DNA of 64,000 nt from Streptomyces sp. WAC05374 (GCF_004353505.1 NZ_SMNQ01000015.1:62001-126000), one strand, 5' to 3'; positions 1 through 8,393 are shown, numbered from the stretch's first letter. Numbers and translations: made by a program. Notes: generated by a model not told the origin, from the letters alone.

Positions 1-158
1 GGGTGCTGCTCCTGTCCATCGTGATCTCGGCGCCGCTCAGCTTCGTCCTGCTGCGCAAGCAGCGCGACGCGATGTCCGCGCAGATCGTGGAGAAGGTGGA
101 CACCGCCAAGGCCCGCCTGGAGGCCAACCGGGCCCGCGAGGACCGCGCCGTCCAGTGA
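1..158 (+). CDS. DUF4229-type small membrane protein, 3' end only
   Basis: The window opens inside this gene. The last 51 codons read from base 3 to a TGA at 156-158. The visible part starts with a hydrophobic segment (LLLSIVISAPLSFVLL) followed by a charged tail rich in Arg, Lys and Glu. This matches the end of DUF4229 proteins, which are small actinobacterial membrane proteins of unknown function with two helices and a basic cytosolic tail. In Streptomyces such a gene is often found near the menaquinone genes, which fits the rest of the window. The start lies outside the window, so length and promoter cannot be judged. Confidence 0.6.
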   Translation, partial: VLLLSIVISAPLSFVLLRKQRDAMSAQIVEKVDTAKARLEANRAREDRAVQ

Positions 159-168
159 CGTAGGTCAC
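155..168. promoter_or_regulatory. Crp-like site GTG-N6-GTCAC
   Basis: The bases GTGACGTAGGTCAC fit the pattern GTG(N)6GNCAC reported for S. coelicolor Crp. The site overlaps the stop codon of the DUF4229 gene and lies about 310 bp upstream of the symporter, before a terminator hairpin. That is an awkward place for a promoter element, so it may be a chance match. A near-identical sequence occurs at 30150-30163. Confidence 0.25.
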
Positions 169-178
169 GCACTTCCCG

Positions 179-214
179 CACCCCCGTGCCGAAGCAGCGC
201 TTCGCACGGGGGTG
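179..214 (+). terminator. Rho-independent-like hairpin after DUF4229 gene
   Basis: CACCCCCGTG-C-CGAAGC pairs with GCTTCG-CACGGGGGTG around a 3-nt loop, with one bulged C. It begins 21 nt after the TGA. There is no strong T-run, which is usual for Streptomyces terminators. Confidence 0.7.
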
Positions 215-481
215 TTGGCGTTCCGGGGGTGCCCCTCTCAAAGAAGTGCTTTGAGGGTCTCAAAGTTCAAGTGTTAACGTGTTCGGGTGAAGACAGCAGT
301 GCGCCCCCGCGACGACGCCATGAGCACCCCGCTCGTGGCGCGCCTGCATGTCGATCTCTGCCGCTGTATGTCCGCGGTCTGTTGCCGCGAAATCTGACCC
401 GGCATCATGCAGCGGCGCCGCCCGTAGTGCGCGTGCGCCGCACCCCCCGTCCCGTATTGCCTCGATACGTACCACTGGAGT
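215..481. promoter_or_regulatory. Leader region of the symporter with CTCAAAG repeats
   Basis: No gene is supported here. CTCAAAG occurs at 237-243 and 259-265, and its inverse CTTTGAG at 249-255, giving one inverted and one direct repeat. This could be an operator or a small mRNA hairpin controlling the symporter at 482. No convincing -35/-10 pair was identified, and the regulator is unknown. Confidence 0.35.
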
Positions 482-1831
482 GTGTCCGTGTCCGCGTCCG
501 CGAGCACCGAAACCCCCGCCCAGCGCACGTCCCGCATACCCCAGGTGCCCTTCTGGGCCCAGATCGTCGCCGGCCTCGTGCTCGGTGTCGTCCTCGGCTG
601 GATCACCCGCACCTATGACGTGCAGTGGCTGTACACCACCCTCGACAAGGTGGGCCACATCTTCGTCCAGCTCCTCAAGCTGGCCGTCGCCCCGCTCGTC
701 TTCTTCGCGATCCTGGTGTCCATCACCAATCTGCGGAAGGTCAACAACGCCGCCCGGCTGGCCTCCCGCACCCTGCTCTGGTTCATGATCACGTCGCTGA
801 TCGCGGTCGCCATCGGCCTCGCGATCGGCCTGCTCACCAACCCGGGCTCCGGCACCGGCCTCACCCCGAAGGACGGCGAGAAGCCCGAGAACGCCGGCTC
901 CTGGCTGGACTTCCTCACCGGGATCATCCCGACGGACGTCATCACGCCCTTCACCGAGCTGAACGTCCTCCAGATCGTCTTCATGGCCGCCGTCGCCGGC
1001 ATCGCCGCCCTCAAGCTCGGCGAGAAGGCCCAGCCGATCCTCACCCTCAGCGAGTCGGTGCTGGAGCTGCTCCAGAAGGCCCTGTGGTGGGTCATCCGCC
1101 TCGCCCCGATCGGCACCGTCGGCCTCATCGGCTACGCCATCGCCGACTACGGCTGGGACCTCATCGGCAAGTACGCCACCTTCACCGCCGACGTCTACAT
1201 CGGCTGCGCGCTCGTCCTGTTCGGCGTCTACCCGCTGCTGCTCGCCACGGTCGCCAAGGTCAATCCCGTCCAGTTCTTCAAGGGCGCCTGGCCCGCCATC
1301 CAGCTCGCCTTCGTCTCCCGCTCCTCCGTCGGCACCATGCCGGTCACGGTCAAGGTCACCGAGCGCCTCGGCGTGCCGAAGGAGTACACCGCCTTCGCCG
1401 TCCCGTTCGGCGCCACCACCAAGATGGACGGCTGCGCCGCGATCTACCCGGCACTCGCCGCGATCTTCATCGCGCAGATCTTCGGCGTCGAGCTCGGCGT
1501 CCAGGACTACCTGATGATCGCCTTCGTGTCGGTCGTCGGCTCCGCCGCCACCGCCGGTCTGACGGGCGCCACGGTCATGCTGACCCTGACGCTGTCCGCG
1601 CTGGGCCTGCCGCTGGAGGGCGTGGGTCTGCTGATGGCGATCGACCCGATCCTCGACATGATGCGCACGGCCACGAACGTCGCCGGCCAGGCGCTCGTCC
1701 CGGTCGTCGTCGCCGCCCGCGAGAAGATCCTGGACCACGACGCGTACAACGCCGCCTCGTCGTCCCCGGTGGACGAGGAGTACGGCGTGCGCGAGGCCGA
1801 GCAGAAGGTGACCGTGCCGGCCACCGTCTGA
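482..1831 (+). CDS. Dicarboxylate/amino acid:cation symporter (DAACS family)
   Basis: This is a 449-residue integral membrane transporter of the glutamate/C4-dicarboxylate symporter family (GltP/DctA-like), which imports acidic amino acids or dicarboxylates with protons or sodium. The hallmarks are in order: about eight membrane helices, the serine-rich re-entrant hairpin SRSSVGTMP at residues 279-287, and the helix-7 motif at 310-317. That motif usually reads GATINMDG but here reads GATTKMDG, so a lysine replaces the conserved asparagine, which may alter cation coupling. An insert rich in charged residues near 125-140 is typical of actinobacterial members. GTG is taken as the start because it is the first in-frame start giving a short polar N-terminus before helix 1. 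The gene stands alone between terminators. Substrate is not determinable from sequence. Confidence 0.88.
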   Translation: MSVSASASTETPAQRTSRIPQVPFWAQIVAGLVLGVVLGWITRTYDVQWLYTTLDKVGHIFVQLLKLAVAPLVFFAILVSITNLRKVNNAARLASRTLLWFMITSLIAVAIGLAIGLLTNPGSGTGLTPKDGEKPENAGSWLDFLTGIIPTDVITPFTELNVLQIVFMAAVAGIAALKLGEKAQPILTLSESVLELLQKALWWVIRLAPIGTVGLIGYAIADYGWDLIGKYATFTADVYIGCALVLFGVYPLLLATVAKVNPVQFFKGAWPAIQLAFVSRSSVGTMPVTVKVTERLGVPKEYTAFAVPFGATTKMDGCAAIYPALAAIFIAQIFGVELGVQDYLMIAFVSVVGSAATAGLTGATVMLTLTLSALGLPLEGVGLLMAIDPILDMMRTATNVAGQALVPVVVAAREKILDHDAYNAASSSPVDEEYGVREAEQKVTVPATV

Positions 1832-1840
1832 CGCCCCCTC

Positions 1841-1884
1841 ACGCGTGTGTGCCCCCGGTCCCCAGGGACCGGGGGCACACGCGT
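1841..1884. terminator. Bidirectional terminator between symporter and protease
   Basis: A long GC stem pairs ACGCGTGTG-TGCCCCCGGTCC with GGACCGGGGGCACACGCGT, with a two-base bulge and a very short loop. It sits 10 bp after the symporter stop and 3 bp beyond the protease stop on the other strand, so it can serve both genes. Confidence 0.8.
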
Positions 1885-1887
1885 TCC

Positions 1888-3063
1888 TCAGAGCCCGCCG
1901 GTCTGGAGCAGCCGGTTGGGGGAGGACTTGGTCACGGTCAGGACGTCCTTGACCGACGCGTCGACGAGCCAGGTGTAGACCTGGGCCGGGGTCGCCGACG
2001 GGTGGCGGGCCTTGAGCAGGACCGCCACGCCCGCGACATGGGGGCTGGCCATGGACGTGCCGTTCAGGCTGACGCTGCCGCCGCCGAGCCGCGCCGAGAC
2101 GATGGCGGCGCCGGGGGCGTACATGTCCAGGCAGGCCCCGTAGTTGGAGAAGTCGGTCTCCTGGTCCAGGTGATTGGTCGCCCCCACGGTGAGGACCCGC
2201 TGCGCGCTCGCGGGGGAGACGTTGCAGGCGTCGATCGCGTCGTTGCCGGCGGCGATCACGGGCAGGACGCCGCTGTCCGACAGCGCGGTGGCCGCCTGGT
2301 TGACGGCGTCGCTGCGCGGGCCGCCCAGGGAGCCGTTGAGCACCGCGGGCTGCCGGGCGTTCTTCACGACCCAGTCCATCCCGGCGATGATGCCGCCCCA
2401 GGAGCCCCTGCTGTCGCAGCCCAGGACGCGCACGCTGACCAGGCGCGACTGCCGGGCCACCCCGTAGGTCGCCCCGCCCACCGTGCCCGCGACGTGCGTG
2501 CCGTGGCCGTTGCAGTCCTGGCCGTTGCGCCCGTCGCCCATGGCGTCGAAGCCGGGCACGGCACGGCCGCCGAACTCCGGGTGCGCGTAGTCGATGCCGG
2601 TGTCGAGGACGTACGCCGTGGCGCCGGCACCCGTGCTGTTGACGTTGAACTGGCCGTTGAGCGGCAGGTACGGCTGGTCGACGCGGTCCAGGCCCCAGCT
2701 CGCGGCCACCGCCCGGGGCGCCGTCACGGGGCCGGCGGTGACGACCGCGTCCTGCTCGACGGCCGCCACGTCCGGCAGGCCGCGCACGGTGGTGAGCTGG
2801 GAGGCGTCCAGCCTGGCGGTGAAGCCGCGCAGCACGCTCGTGTACTCGTGGAGCGGGGTGATGCCGAGCCGCTGGGTGACCGCGGCCGAGGCGGCGCCGG
2901 ACTTCAGGGTGACGATGTACTGGTCCGGCACGGCCGTTCCCGCGGTGGTGCGCAGGGGGGCCGGTTCGGCGACGGGTTCGGCCGCGGTGGCGGTGACCGG
3001 GGTGGCGGCGAGGGGGAGCAGGAGGAGCAGCGCGGCGCACGCGCGGCGGGCGGACAGCCTCAT
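1888..3063 (-). CDS. Secreted subtilisin-like serine protease (S8 family)
   Basis: This 391-residue extracellular endopeptidase is made as a preproprotein. Residues 1-28 form a signal peptide (MRLSARR, then a leucine-rich core, then an Ala-x-Ala cleavage region). Residues about 47-110 match the inhibitor_I9 propeptide (DQYIVTLKSG), which acts as an intramolecular chaperone and is removed on activation. The catalytic domain shows D154 in VLDTGID, H187 in NGHGTHVAG, the oxyanion N274 in AAGND and S337 in NGTSMASPHVAG, the full triad. The layout is like proteinase K-type enzymes of Streptomyces, with no C-terminal extra domain. The ATG at 3063 is preferred over an upstream start because it has GGAG nearby and gives a clean signal peptide. 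It is divergent from the TetR gene. Confidence 0.9.
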   Translation of the reverse strand: MRLSARRACAALLLLLPLAATPVTATAAEPVAEPAPLRTTAGTAVPDQYIVTLKSGAASAAVTQRLGITPLHEYTSVLRGFTARLDASQLTTVRGLPDVAAVEQDAVVTAGPVTAPRAVAASWGLDRVDQPYLPLNGQFNVNSTGAGATAYVLDTGIDYAHPEFGGRAVPGFDAMGDGRNGQDCNGHGTHVAGTVGGATYGVARQSRLVSVRVLGCDSRGSWGGIIAGMDWVVKNARQPAVLNGSLGGPRSDAVNQAATALSDSGVLPVIAAGNDAIDACNVSPASAQRVLTVGATNHLDQETDFSNYGACLDMYAPGAAIVSARLGGGSVSLNGTSMASPHVAGVAVLLKARHPSATPAQVYTWLVDASVKDVLTVTKSSPNRLLQTGGL

Positions 3064-3259
3064 GCAGTTACTCCGTTCGGGAGTTGCTGACGAAGTGCGA
3101 CGCATGTAGCGAAGCAGTCCGCGGCAGTTCCGGAATATCACCTACTGGAGTGACATGAACACTATCGGTAGCGAAGGGCGCATGTGCCCCTGCCCAATGC
3201 GCGGTCCGCGCTCTTCCGCGGGCCGTAGGCTTACCGACTACCGAGGAGTAGGAGGGCGG

Positions 3260-3928
3260 GTGCCGGTGAAGAGCACGGGTGCGAAGGCCAAGCGCATGCC
3301 GCGGGCCGTGCGCGAGCAGCAGATGCTGGACGCGGCCGTGCAGACGTTCGGGCAGCGGGGGTACCGGGCGGCGTCGATGGACGAGATCGCCGAACTGGCC
3401 GGTGTCTCCAAGCCGTTGGTGTACCTCTACCTGAACTCCAAGGAGGAGCTCTTCACCGCCTGCATCCGCCGCGAGGCCGCCGCGCTCGTCGCCGCCGTCC
3501 GCGAGGGGGTGGAGGGGGCCGCCGCCGGGCCGCGGCGGCCGGCCGACCAGCAACTGTGGGCGGGGCTCACCGCGTTCTTCACGCACACCGCCGAACACCC
3601 CGACGGCTGGGCGGTGCTGCACCAGCAGGCACGCACGCACGGCGAGCCGTTCGCCGCGGAGGTGGCGGCCATGCGGGACGAGATCGCGGCGTTCGTGACC
3701 GGCCTGATCGGCGAGGCGGCCCGGGACGCGCACCAGGACCCCGCGCTCGCCGGCCGGGACGTGTCGGGGCTCGCCCAGGCGCTGGTGGGCGCGGCCGAGT
3801 CGCTGGCGCAGTGGGCCAACGAGACGCCCGGGGTGTCCGCCAAGGAGGCCGCCGCCACGCTGATGAACTTCGCCTGGACGGGCCTGGGCGGCCTCATGGA
3901 CGGACGGCGCTGGTCGCCGCCCCGGTGA
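3260..3928 (+). CDS. TetR-family transcriptional regulator
   Basis: A 222-residue one-component repressor. The N-terminal helix-turn-helix (about residues 15-60: AAVQTFGQRGYRAASMDEIA then AGVSKPLVYLYLNSKEEL) is a clear TetR_N domain. The C-terminal part is the variable ligand-binding helical domain. The GTG at 3260 is chosen because GGAGG lies about 6 bp before it and translation upstream lacks similarity to the family. The last 35 bp overlap the end of the convergent MaoC gene. The closest plausible targets are the MaoC gene and the acyl-CoA ligase, whose shared promoter carries a TetR-like inverted repeat (4815-4828). An acyl-CoA ligand is therefore an attractive guess, but it is inference. 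Confidence 0.85.
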   Translation: MPVKSTGAKAKRMPRAVREQQMLDAAVQTFGQRGYRAASMDEIAELAGVSKPLVYLYLNSKEELFTACIRREAAALVAAVREGVEGAAAGPRRPADQQLWAGLTAFFTHTAEHPDGWAVLHQQARTHGEPFAAEVAAMRDEIAAFVTGLIGEAARDAHQDPALAGRDVSGLAQALVGAAESLAQWANETPGVSAKEAAATLMNFAWTGLGGLMDGRRWSPPR

Positions 3929-4721
3929 GGTACGGCCGCCCGGCGCCGTCGCCGCGCAGCGCGAAACGCCCGCCGTCCGCCGCGTACGTCACCGTGGCGG
4001 GCAGCGGGACCGGCGCCATGAACTCCGCCTCCACGTGCGTGGCCTGCGGGGGGCTCAGCTCCGCCAGGCAGCGGGCGAACGTCCACATGCCGTGGGCGAT
4101 GGGCCGGGGGAAGCCGAAGGGGCGGGCGGTCAGCGGGTGGAGATGGATCGGATTGCGGTCCCCGGACACGCCCGCGTAACGGCGGCCCAGGTCCGGGGCG
4201 AGGTGCCAGGTGGCGCGGGCGGGGAGCGGGGCGGGCGGCGGCGCCGGTTCCCGTGACGGCGCGCCGGCCGTGCGGTGGCGGGCCAGGTATGTGCTGCGGG
4301 ACTCCCAGACCGGCTCGCCCGCCACGTGTGCCTCGGTGCTGACGGTCACCTCGGTGCCGCGCCGGTGCGGGGTCAGCGCGTCGACCCGGACGGTCAGCCG
4401 GAACCGTTCGTCGGGGAGCAGGGCGCGGTGCCGGGTGACCGCGATCCGGGTGTGGACCAGCCCGAGGAGCGGCAGCGGGAAGTCCCGGGCGGCCAACAGC
4501 CGCATGGCGAGGGGGAATCCGAGGACGTGCGGGTACGGGAGCGGAACCGGCCCCGGCACGGGGAACCCGCACACCCGGGCGTACGCCGCCAGCCGGCCGG
4601 GGTTGATGCCCGCGTCCCGCTCGACGAGCCGCCACCGTCCGGGCGTGACCGGCACGTTGCGCCCGGGGCGCCGCAGCGGTGAGCGAAGGGCGCCCAGGGC
4701 GAGGGTGAGCGGCAGGTTCAC
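3894..4721 (-). CDS. MaoC-like (R)-enoyl-CoA hydratase/dehydratase
   Basis: A 275-residue double hot-dog protein of the MaoC/hydratase-2 superfamily, expected to hydrate or dehydrate an enoyl/3-hydroxyacyl thioester in fatty-acid metabolism. The hydratase-2 signature is in the second half (YAGVSGDRNPIHLHPL, then GFPRPIAHGMWTFA), giving the catalytic Asp and His. The first half has YPHVLGFPLAMRLLA, the usual N-terminal hot-dog landmark. In many Streptomyces the neighbour is a FabG-type reductase, but none is present here. A GTG start at 4721 overlaps the TGA of a 22-codon reading frame by GTGA, suggesting translational coupling. It is divergent from the acyl-CoA ligase. Confidence 0.82.
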   Translation of the reverse strand: MNLPLTLALGALRSPLRRPGRNVPVTPGRWRLVERDAGINPGRLAAYARVCGFPVPGPVPLPYPHVLGFPLAMRLLAARDFPLPLLGLVHTRIAVTRHRALLPDERFRLTVRVDALTPHRRGTEVTVSTEAHVAGEPVWESRSTYLARHRTAGAPSREPAPPPAPLPARATWHLAPDLGRRYAGVSGDRNPIHLHPLTARPFGFPRPIAHGMWTFARCLAELSPPQATHVEAEFMAPVPLPATVTYAADGGRFALRGDGAGRPYLTGAATSAVRP

Positions 4722-4786
4722 GGCCGCCCACCCGTCCGCGGCGTGCCGGGCGCTGTGACGGTGAGGTGCAGATCGGCGTCGGCCAT
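4718..4786 (-). CDS. Possible 22-codon leader ORF upstream of the MaoC gene
   Basis: An ATG with a good Shine-Dalgarno (GGGAGTCAGG about 5 bp before it) opens a frame of 22 codons (MADADLHLTVTAPGTPRTGG...). Its TGA overlaps the MaoC GTG as GTGA. The MaoC start has no equally good ribosome site of its own, so ribosomes may reach it by termination-reinitiation from this ORF. It could be a leader peptide, or what remains of an upstream gene lost by deletion. No homology is recognised. Confidence 0.35.
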   Translation of the reverse strand: MADADLHLTVTAPGTPRTGGRP

Positions 4787-4814
4787 TGTCCTGACTCCCT
4801 GCTCGGCCCTAGAT

Positions 4815-4836
4815 TTACTCCCGAGTAAGGTTACTC
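4815..4836. promoter_or_regulatory. TetR-type operator candidate TTACTC-CC-GAGTAA
   Basis: A perfect 6-bp inverted repeat (TTACTC, 2-bp spacer, GAGTAA, 4815-4828) is followed by a third TTACTC half-site at 4831-4836. It sits in the 71-bp gap between the divergent MaoC leader ORF and the acyl-CoA ligase, about 30 bp before the ligase start. That is an ideal place for a repressor such as the TetR protein encoded at 3260-3928. Size and symmetry fit TetR operators; the pairing is inferred. Confidence 0.55.
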
Positions 4837-4857
4837 ATAGGTCAGGAGGAGCCGCAC

Positions 4858-6723
4858 GTGACCGTCGCCCCGACCCAGCCGCCGCACGAAGTCTCCGTAC
4901 CGCCCCTGGTCCCGCCCGTCACGAGCGGTTCCCTGGCCGACATCCCCTTCGACAACGCCCGTGAGGCGCCCGCCGATCCGGTGCTGAGCAGGAAGTCCCC
5001 GGACGGGACGTGGTCCGACGTACCGGCCGCCGACTTCGCCGCCGAGGTGCTCGCCGTGGCCAAGGGACTGGTCGCCGAGGGCCTGCGGCCCGGTGACCGG
5101 CTCGCCATCATGGCCCGGACGACCTACGAGTGGACGCTGCTCGACTTCGCCGCGTGGGCCGCGGGCCTGGTCACCGTGCCCGTCTACCCGACGTCCTCCG
5201 CCTTCCAGGCCCGCTGGATACTCCAGGATTCGGGCGCGGTCGCCTGTGCCGTCGAGAGCATGGACCAGGCCCGGCTGATCAGCGCCGAGCGCACGCGGAT
5301 GCCCGGCCTGCGGCACCTGTGGGTCTTCGACAACGGCGCGGTCGGCACGCTGCGGCAGGCGGGCGCCCGGATACCCGACGAGGTGATCACCGCGCGCCGG
5401 GCCGGCCTCTCCCCGGACGCGATCGCCACCCTGATCTACACCTCCGGCACCACCGGCCGCCCCAAGGGCTGCGCCCTCACGCACGCCAACTTCTTCGCGG
5501 AGGTGGACAACGCGGTCGGACTGCTCCACCCGGTCTTCAAGAGCGTCAGCAAGGACCCCGCCTCCACCCTGCTCTTCCTGCCCCTCTCCCACGTCTTCGG
5601 CCGGATGGTCGCCATCGGCTGCCTCAGGGCCCGGGTGCGGCTCGGCCACGCGCCGTCGATCCGGACGGAGGACCTGCTCGCGGACCTGGCCGGTTTCCGG
5701 CCGACCTTCCTGCTGGCGATCCCGTACGTCCTGGAGAAGGTCTTCAACACCGGCCGCGCCACCGCCGAGAGGATGGGCCGCGCCGCCTCCTTCGACCGGG
5801 CGGCGACCGTCGCGCGCCGGTACGGCGAGGCCGTCGAGGCCGCTCAGCACGGCACCGGCCCCGGACCGTCGCTCGGGCTGCGGGCCGCCCGCGCCCTGTA
5901 CGACCCGCTGGTCTACCGCCGCATCCGGGCGGCCCTGGGCGGCCGCGTCCGGTACGTCATCTGTGGCGGCTCGCCGCTGGGGCGGCGCCTGGCGGCGTTC
6001 TACGCGGGCGCGGGCATCGAGGTGTTCGAGGGGTACGGCCTGACGGAGACCACCGCCGCGTCCACCGTGACCCCGCCGCTCAGGCCCAAGCTCGGCACGG
6101 TGGGCCGGCCGCTGCCGGGCACGGCGGTACGGATCGCCGGGGACGGGGAGGTCCTGCTCCGGGGCGGCCACGTCTTCGGCGGCTACTGGGACGCGCAGGC
6201 CGGCGCCGCGGTGCCGGCGGTCGCCGGCGACGGCTGGCTCGCCACCGGTGACCTGGGCGCGCTGGACGAGGACGGCTACCTGACGATCACGGGCCGCAAG
6301 AAGGACCTCATCATCACCTCGGGCGGCAAGAACGTCACGCCCGCACCGCTGGAGGACTGGTTGCGCGCCCACCCCCTGGTCTCCCAGTGCATGGTGGTCG
6401 GGGACGACCGCCCGTACGTCACGGCCCTGATCACCCTGGAGCCGGAAGGCCTGGCCCACTGGCGCCGCATGCGGAAGAAGGAGGACGTGCCGCTGCGGGA
6501 CCTCGTGACGGACGAGGAGCTCACGGCCGCCCTCCAACGCGCCGTGGACGAGGCCAACCGCCTGGTCTCGCGCGCCGAGTCCATCCGCCGCTTCCGCGTC
6601 CTGACGACCGACTTCACGGAGGAGAGCGGCCATCTGACGCCGTCCCTGAAGCTCAAGAGGGCGGCGGTCACGCGGGACTTCGCGGCGGAGATAGAGGCGC
6701 TGTACGCCGGCCCCCGGCGCTGA
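4858..6723 (+). CDS. Long-chain fatty-acid-CoA ligase (AMP-forming)
   Basis: A 621-residue adenylate-forming enzyme that activates fatty acids to acyl-CoA with ATP, at or near the inner face of the membrane. The nucleotide-binding loop is LIYTSGTTGRPKGCALTH, followed by the A5 motif GYGLTETTAAS and the A7-A8 region TGDLGALDEDGYLTITGRKK then DLIITSGGKNVTP. The length and the insert between the A3 and A5 motifs resemble actinobacterial FadD15-type long-chain ligases. The GTG at 4858 follows AGGAGG by about 8 bp. It shares a promoter region and putative operator with the MaoC gene, suggesting joint control of fatty-acid activation and processing. Confidence 0.9.
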   Translation: MTVAPTQPPHEVSVPPLVPPVTSGSLADIPFDNAREAPADPVLSRKSPDGTWSDVPAADFAAEVLAVAKGLVAEGLRPGDRLAIMARTTYEWTLLDFAAWAAGLVTVPVYPTSSAFQARWILQDSGAVACAVESMDQARLISAERTRMPGLRHLWVFDNGAVGTLRQAGARIPDEVITARRAGLSPDAIATLIYTSGTTGRPKGCALTHANFFAEVDNAVGLLHPVFKSVSKDPASTLLFLPLSHVFGRMVAIGCLRARVRLGHAPSIRTEDLLADLAGFRPTFLLAIPYVLEKVFNTGRATAERMGRAASFDRAATVARRYGEAVEAAQHGTGPGPSLGLRAARALYDPLVYRRIRAALGGRVRYVICGGSPLGRRLAAFYAGAGIEVFEGYGLTETTAASTVTPPLRPKLGTVGRPLPGTAVRIAGDGEVLLRGGHVFGGYWDAQAGAAVPAVAGDGWLATGDLGALDEDGYLTITGRKKDLIITSGGKNVTPAPLEDWLRAHPLVSQCMVVGDDRPYVTALITLEPEGLAHWRRMRKKEDVPLRDLVTDEELTAALQRAVDEANRLVSRAESIRRFRVLTTDFTEESGHLTPSLKLKRAAVTRDFAAEIEALYAGPRR

Positions 6724-6876
6724 CCTCAGTGCGAGCCCGCCCCCGCCCCGGCGGCGCCGACCGACCCGGTGACCCGCGCCGCCGTCACCCGGACGCGTGG
6801 GCCGCCTTGCCGCTCCCCCGGCCGGGCCGTCGCATGGAAGGGACAGGAGGCACCGAGTCCGGCGCGAAAGGCTGCC

Positions 6877-7491
6877 ATGTTCGTTCGTACGACCTATGCG
6901 ACAGGTGATCCGGCGAAACTCGACCCGGCCGTGCGGGCTCTGGCCACGGACGGCAAGCAGCAGCTCTTCCAGGAGCCCGGCTTCCGGGGCGCGGGGCTGT
7001 TCGTCGACCGCGAGGTCGGCAAGCTCATGACCGGCACGTGGTGGGAGGACGAGGAGGCGCTGAGGGCGAGCGCCGACCGCATGGGCGAGCTGCGCGCCCG
7101 GATGCTCACGGACTTCGCGTCGACCGTGACGGTCGACACCTGGGAGGCGGCGGTCGCCTCGCGGCCCGCGTCGGTCGGCGAGGGCGCCCGCTTCCGGCTC
7201 GTGCGGCTGTCGTTCGCCCCGGCGGAGGCCGACACCCTGGCCGGAACCTTCGAGAACGACGTCCTGCCCCGGCTCCGCGACATGGGGGGCTTCCTGGGCG
7301 GATCGCTGCTCGTCGACCGGGCCGGCGGGCGGGGCGTCGTGGGAGCCCTCTACGCCGACCGGGACAGCCTGGCGGCTTCCCGGGGCCCCGTCGCCGCCCT
7401 GCGCGGCCAGGCCACGGCCAAGGCGCGGGCGACCGTGCAGTCGGTGGAGGAGTTCGAGGTGGTCATGGTGGAGGCCGTAGCCCCGTCGTGA
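6877..7491 (+). CDS. Dimeric alpha-beta barrel (ABM-like) domain protein
   Basis: A 204-residue soluble protein with two similar halves. The first (MFVRTTYATGDPAKLD to about residue 85) resembles the antibiotic-biosynthesis-monooxygenase/dimeric alpha-beta barrel fold, with GFRGAGLFVDREVGKLMTGT as the central strand region. The second half (RFRLVRLSFAPAEADTLAGT onward, with GGFLGGSLLVDR) looks like a repeat of the same fold. Such proteins are cofactor-free oxygenases or stress/regulatory proteins, and no specific substrate can be named. The start follows GAAAGG. The stop overlaps the next gene's GTG as GTGA, so the two genes are translationally coupled. Confidence 0.55.
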   Translation: MFVRTTYATGDPAKLDPAVRALATDGKQQLFQEPGFRGAGLFVDREVGKLMTGTWWEDEEALRASADRMGELRARMLTDFASTVTVDTWEAAVASRPASVGEGARFRLVRLSFAPAEADTLAGTFENDVLPRLRDMGGFLGGSLLVDRAGGRGVVGALYADRDSLAASRGPVAALRGQATAKARATVQSVEEFEVVMVEAVAPS

Positions 7492-8393
7492 GGGCCGGCG
7501 AGCGCACCCCGCTCCTCCGGTTCGCCGCGTGCTGCCTGCTCGCCGGCGGCAACGCCGTCGGCGTCCGGTTCAGCAACCGCGAGCTCGACCCCCTGTGGGG
7601 CGCCGCGCTGCGCTTCGGCACGGCGGCGGTGGTGCTGCTCGCGATCGGGGCGGTGCGCCGGGCCGCCTGGCCCAGGGGCCGGGCGCTGGCCGGCGCGGCA
7701 CTGTTCGGGGTGCTCAACTTCGGTGTCGCGTTCGCCCTGGCGTACTACGCGCTCGACCACATCCACGCCGGGGCGGGCCAGACGCTGCTGTCCCTGGTGC
7801 CCCTGGTGACGCTGCTGCTCGCGGTGGCACAGGGGCAGGAACGGTTCCACACCGCCGCCGTGGCGGGCACCCTCCTCGCCGTCGCGGGCGTGGCACTGGT
7901 GTCCAGGGCGCCGTTGCAGGGCTCGGTACCGGTGACGGCGCTGCTCGCGGCGCTCGGCAGCGTGGTGGCGTTCGCCCAGGCCGCCGTCCTGGTGCGGCGG
8001 CTGCCCAGGGTCGACCCGGTCGCCATGAACGCGGTCGGCATGGCGGCCGCCGCCGTCCTGCTGGCCGCCGGTTCCCGTCTCGCCGGCGACCGCTGGACGC
8101 CGCCCGACCGAGCCGCCACGTGGTGGGCGCTGGCCTACCTGGTCGTGGCGGGCTCGGTGCTGACCTTCGTCCTCTACCTGCTGGTGATCCAGAGCTGGGG
8201 CGCGTCCAGGGCGTCGTACGTCTTCGTCGTGATCCCCGCCGTCACCATCGCGCTCTCCGCCTGGCTCGACGACGAGCCGCTCACCGCGTCGCTGCTCCTC
8301 GGTACGCCGCTGATCGTCGCCGGCGTCCACCTCGGCGCCCTGCGCCGCCGGACGGCCGGGCAGGACCCGGGACGACCCGGCTCCGGCACCTGA
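7488..8393 (+). CDS. EamA-family (DMT) transporter
   Basis: A 301-residue membrane protein with about ten hydrophobic helices in two EamA repeats, the architecture of drug/metabolite exporters such as RhaT or YdcZ relatives. Diagnostic stretches are GGNAVGVRFSNRELDPLWGA in the first repeat and LTFVLYLLVIQSWGASRASY in the second. GTG at 7488 overlaps the preceding TGA, so the transporter is made together with the ABM-like protein; the pair may handle one small molecule. Substrate unknown. Confidence 0.8.
   Translation: MRAGERTPLLRFAACCLLAGGNAVGVRFSNRELDPLWGAALRFGTAAVVLLAIGAVRRAAWPRGRALAGAALFGVLNFGVAFALAYYALDHIHAGAGQTLLSLVPLVTLLLAVAQGQERFHTAAVAGTLLAVAGVALVSRAPLQGSVPVTALLAALGSVVAFAQAAVLVRRLPRVDPVAMNAVGMAAAAVLLAAGSRLAGDRWTPPDRAATWWALAYLVVAGSVLTFVLYLLVIQSWGASRASYVFVVIPAVTIALSAWLDDEPLTASLLLGTPLIVAGVHLGALRRRTAGQDPGRPGSGT

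Noticed and set aside
260..3040. Very long minus-strand frame across the symporter and protease genes
   Set aside because: An antisense shadow typical of GC-rich DNA; its translation is Arg/Gly/Pro-rich with no domain, while the real genes on the other frames have complete motifs.
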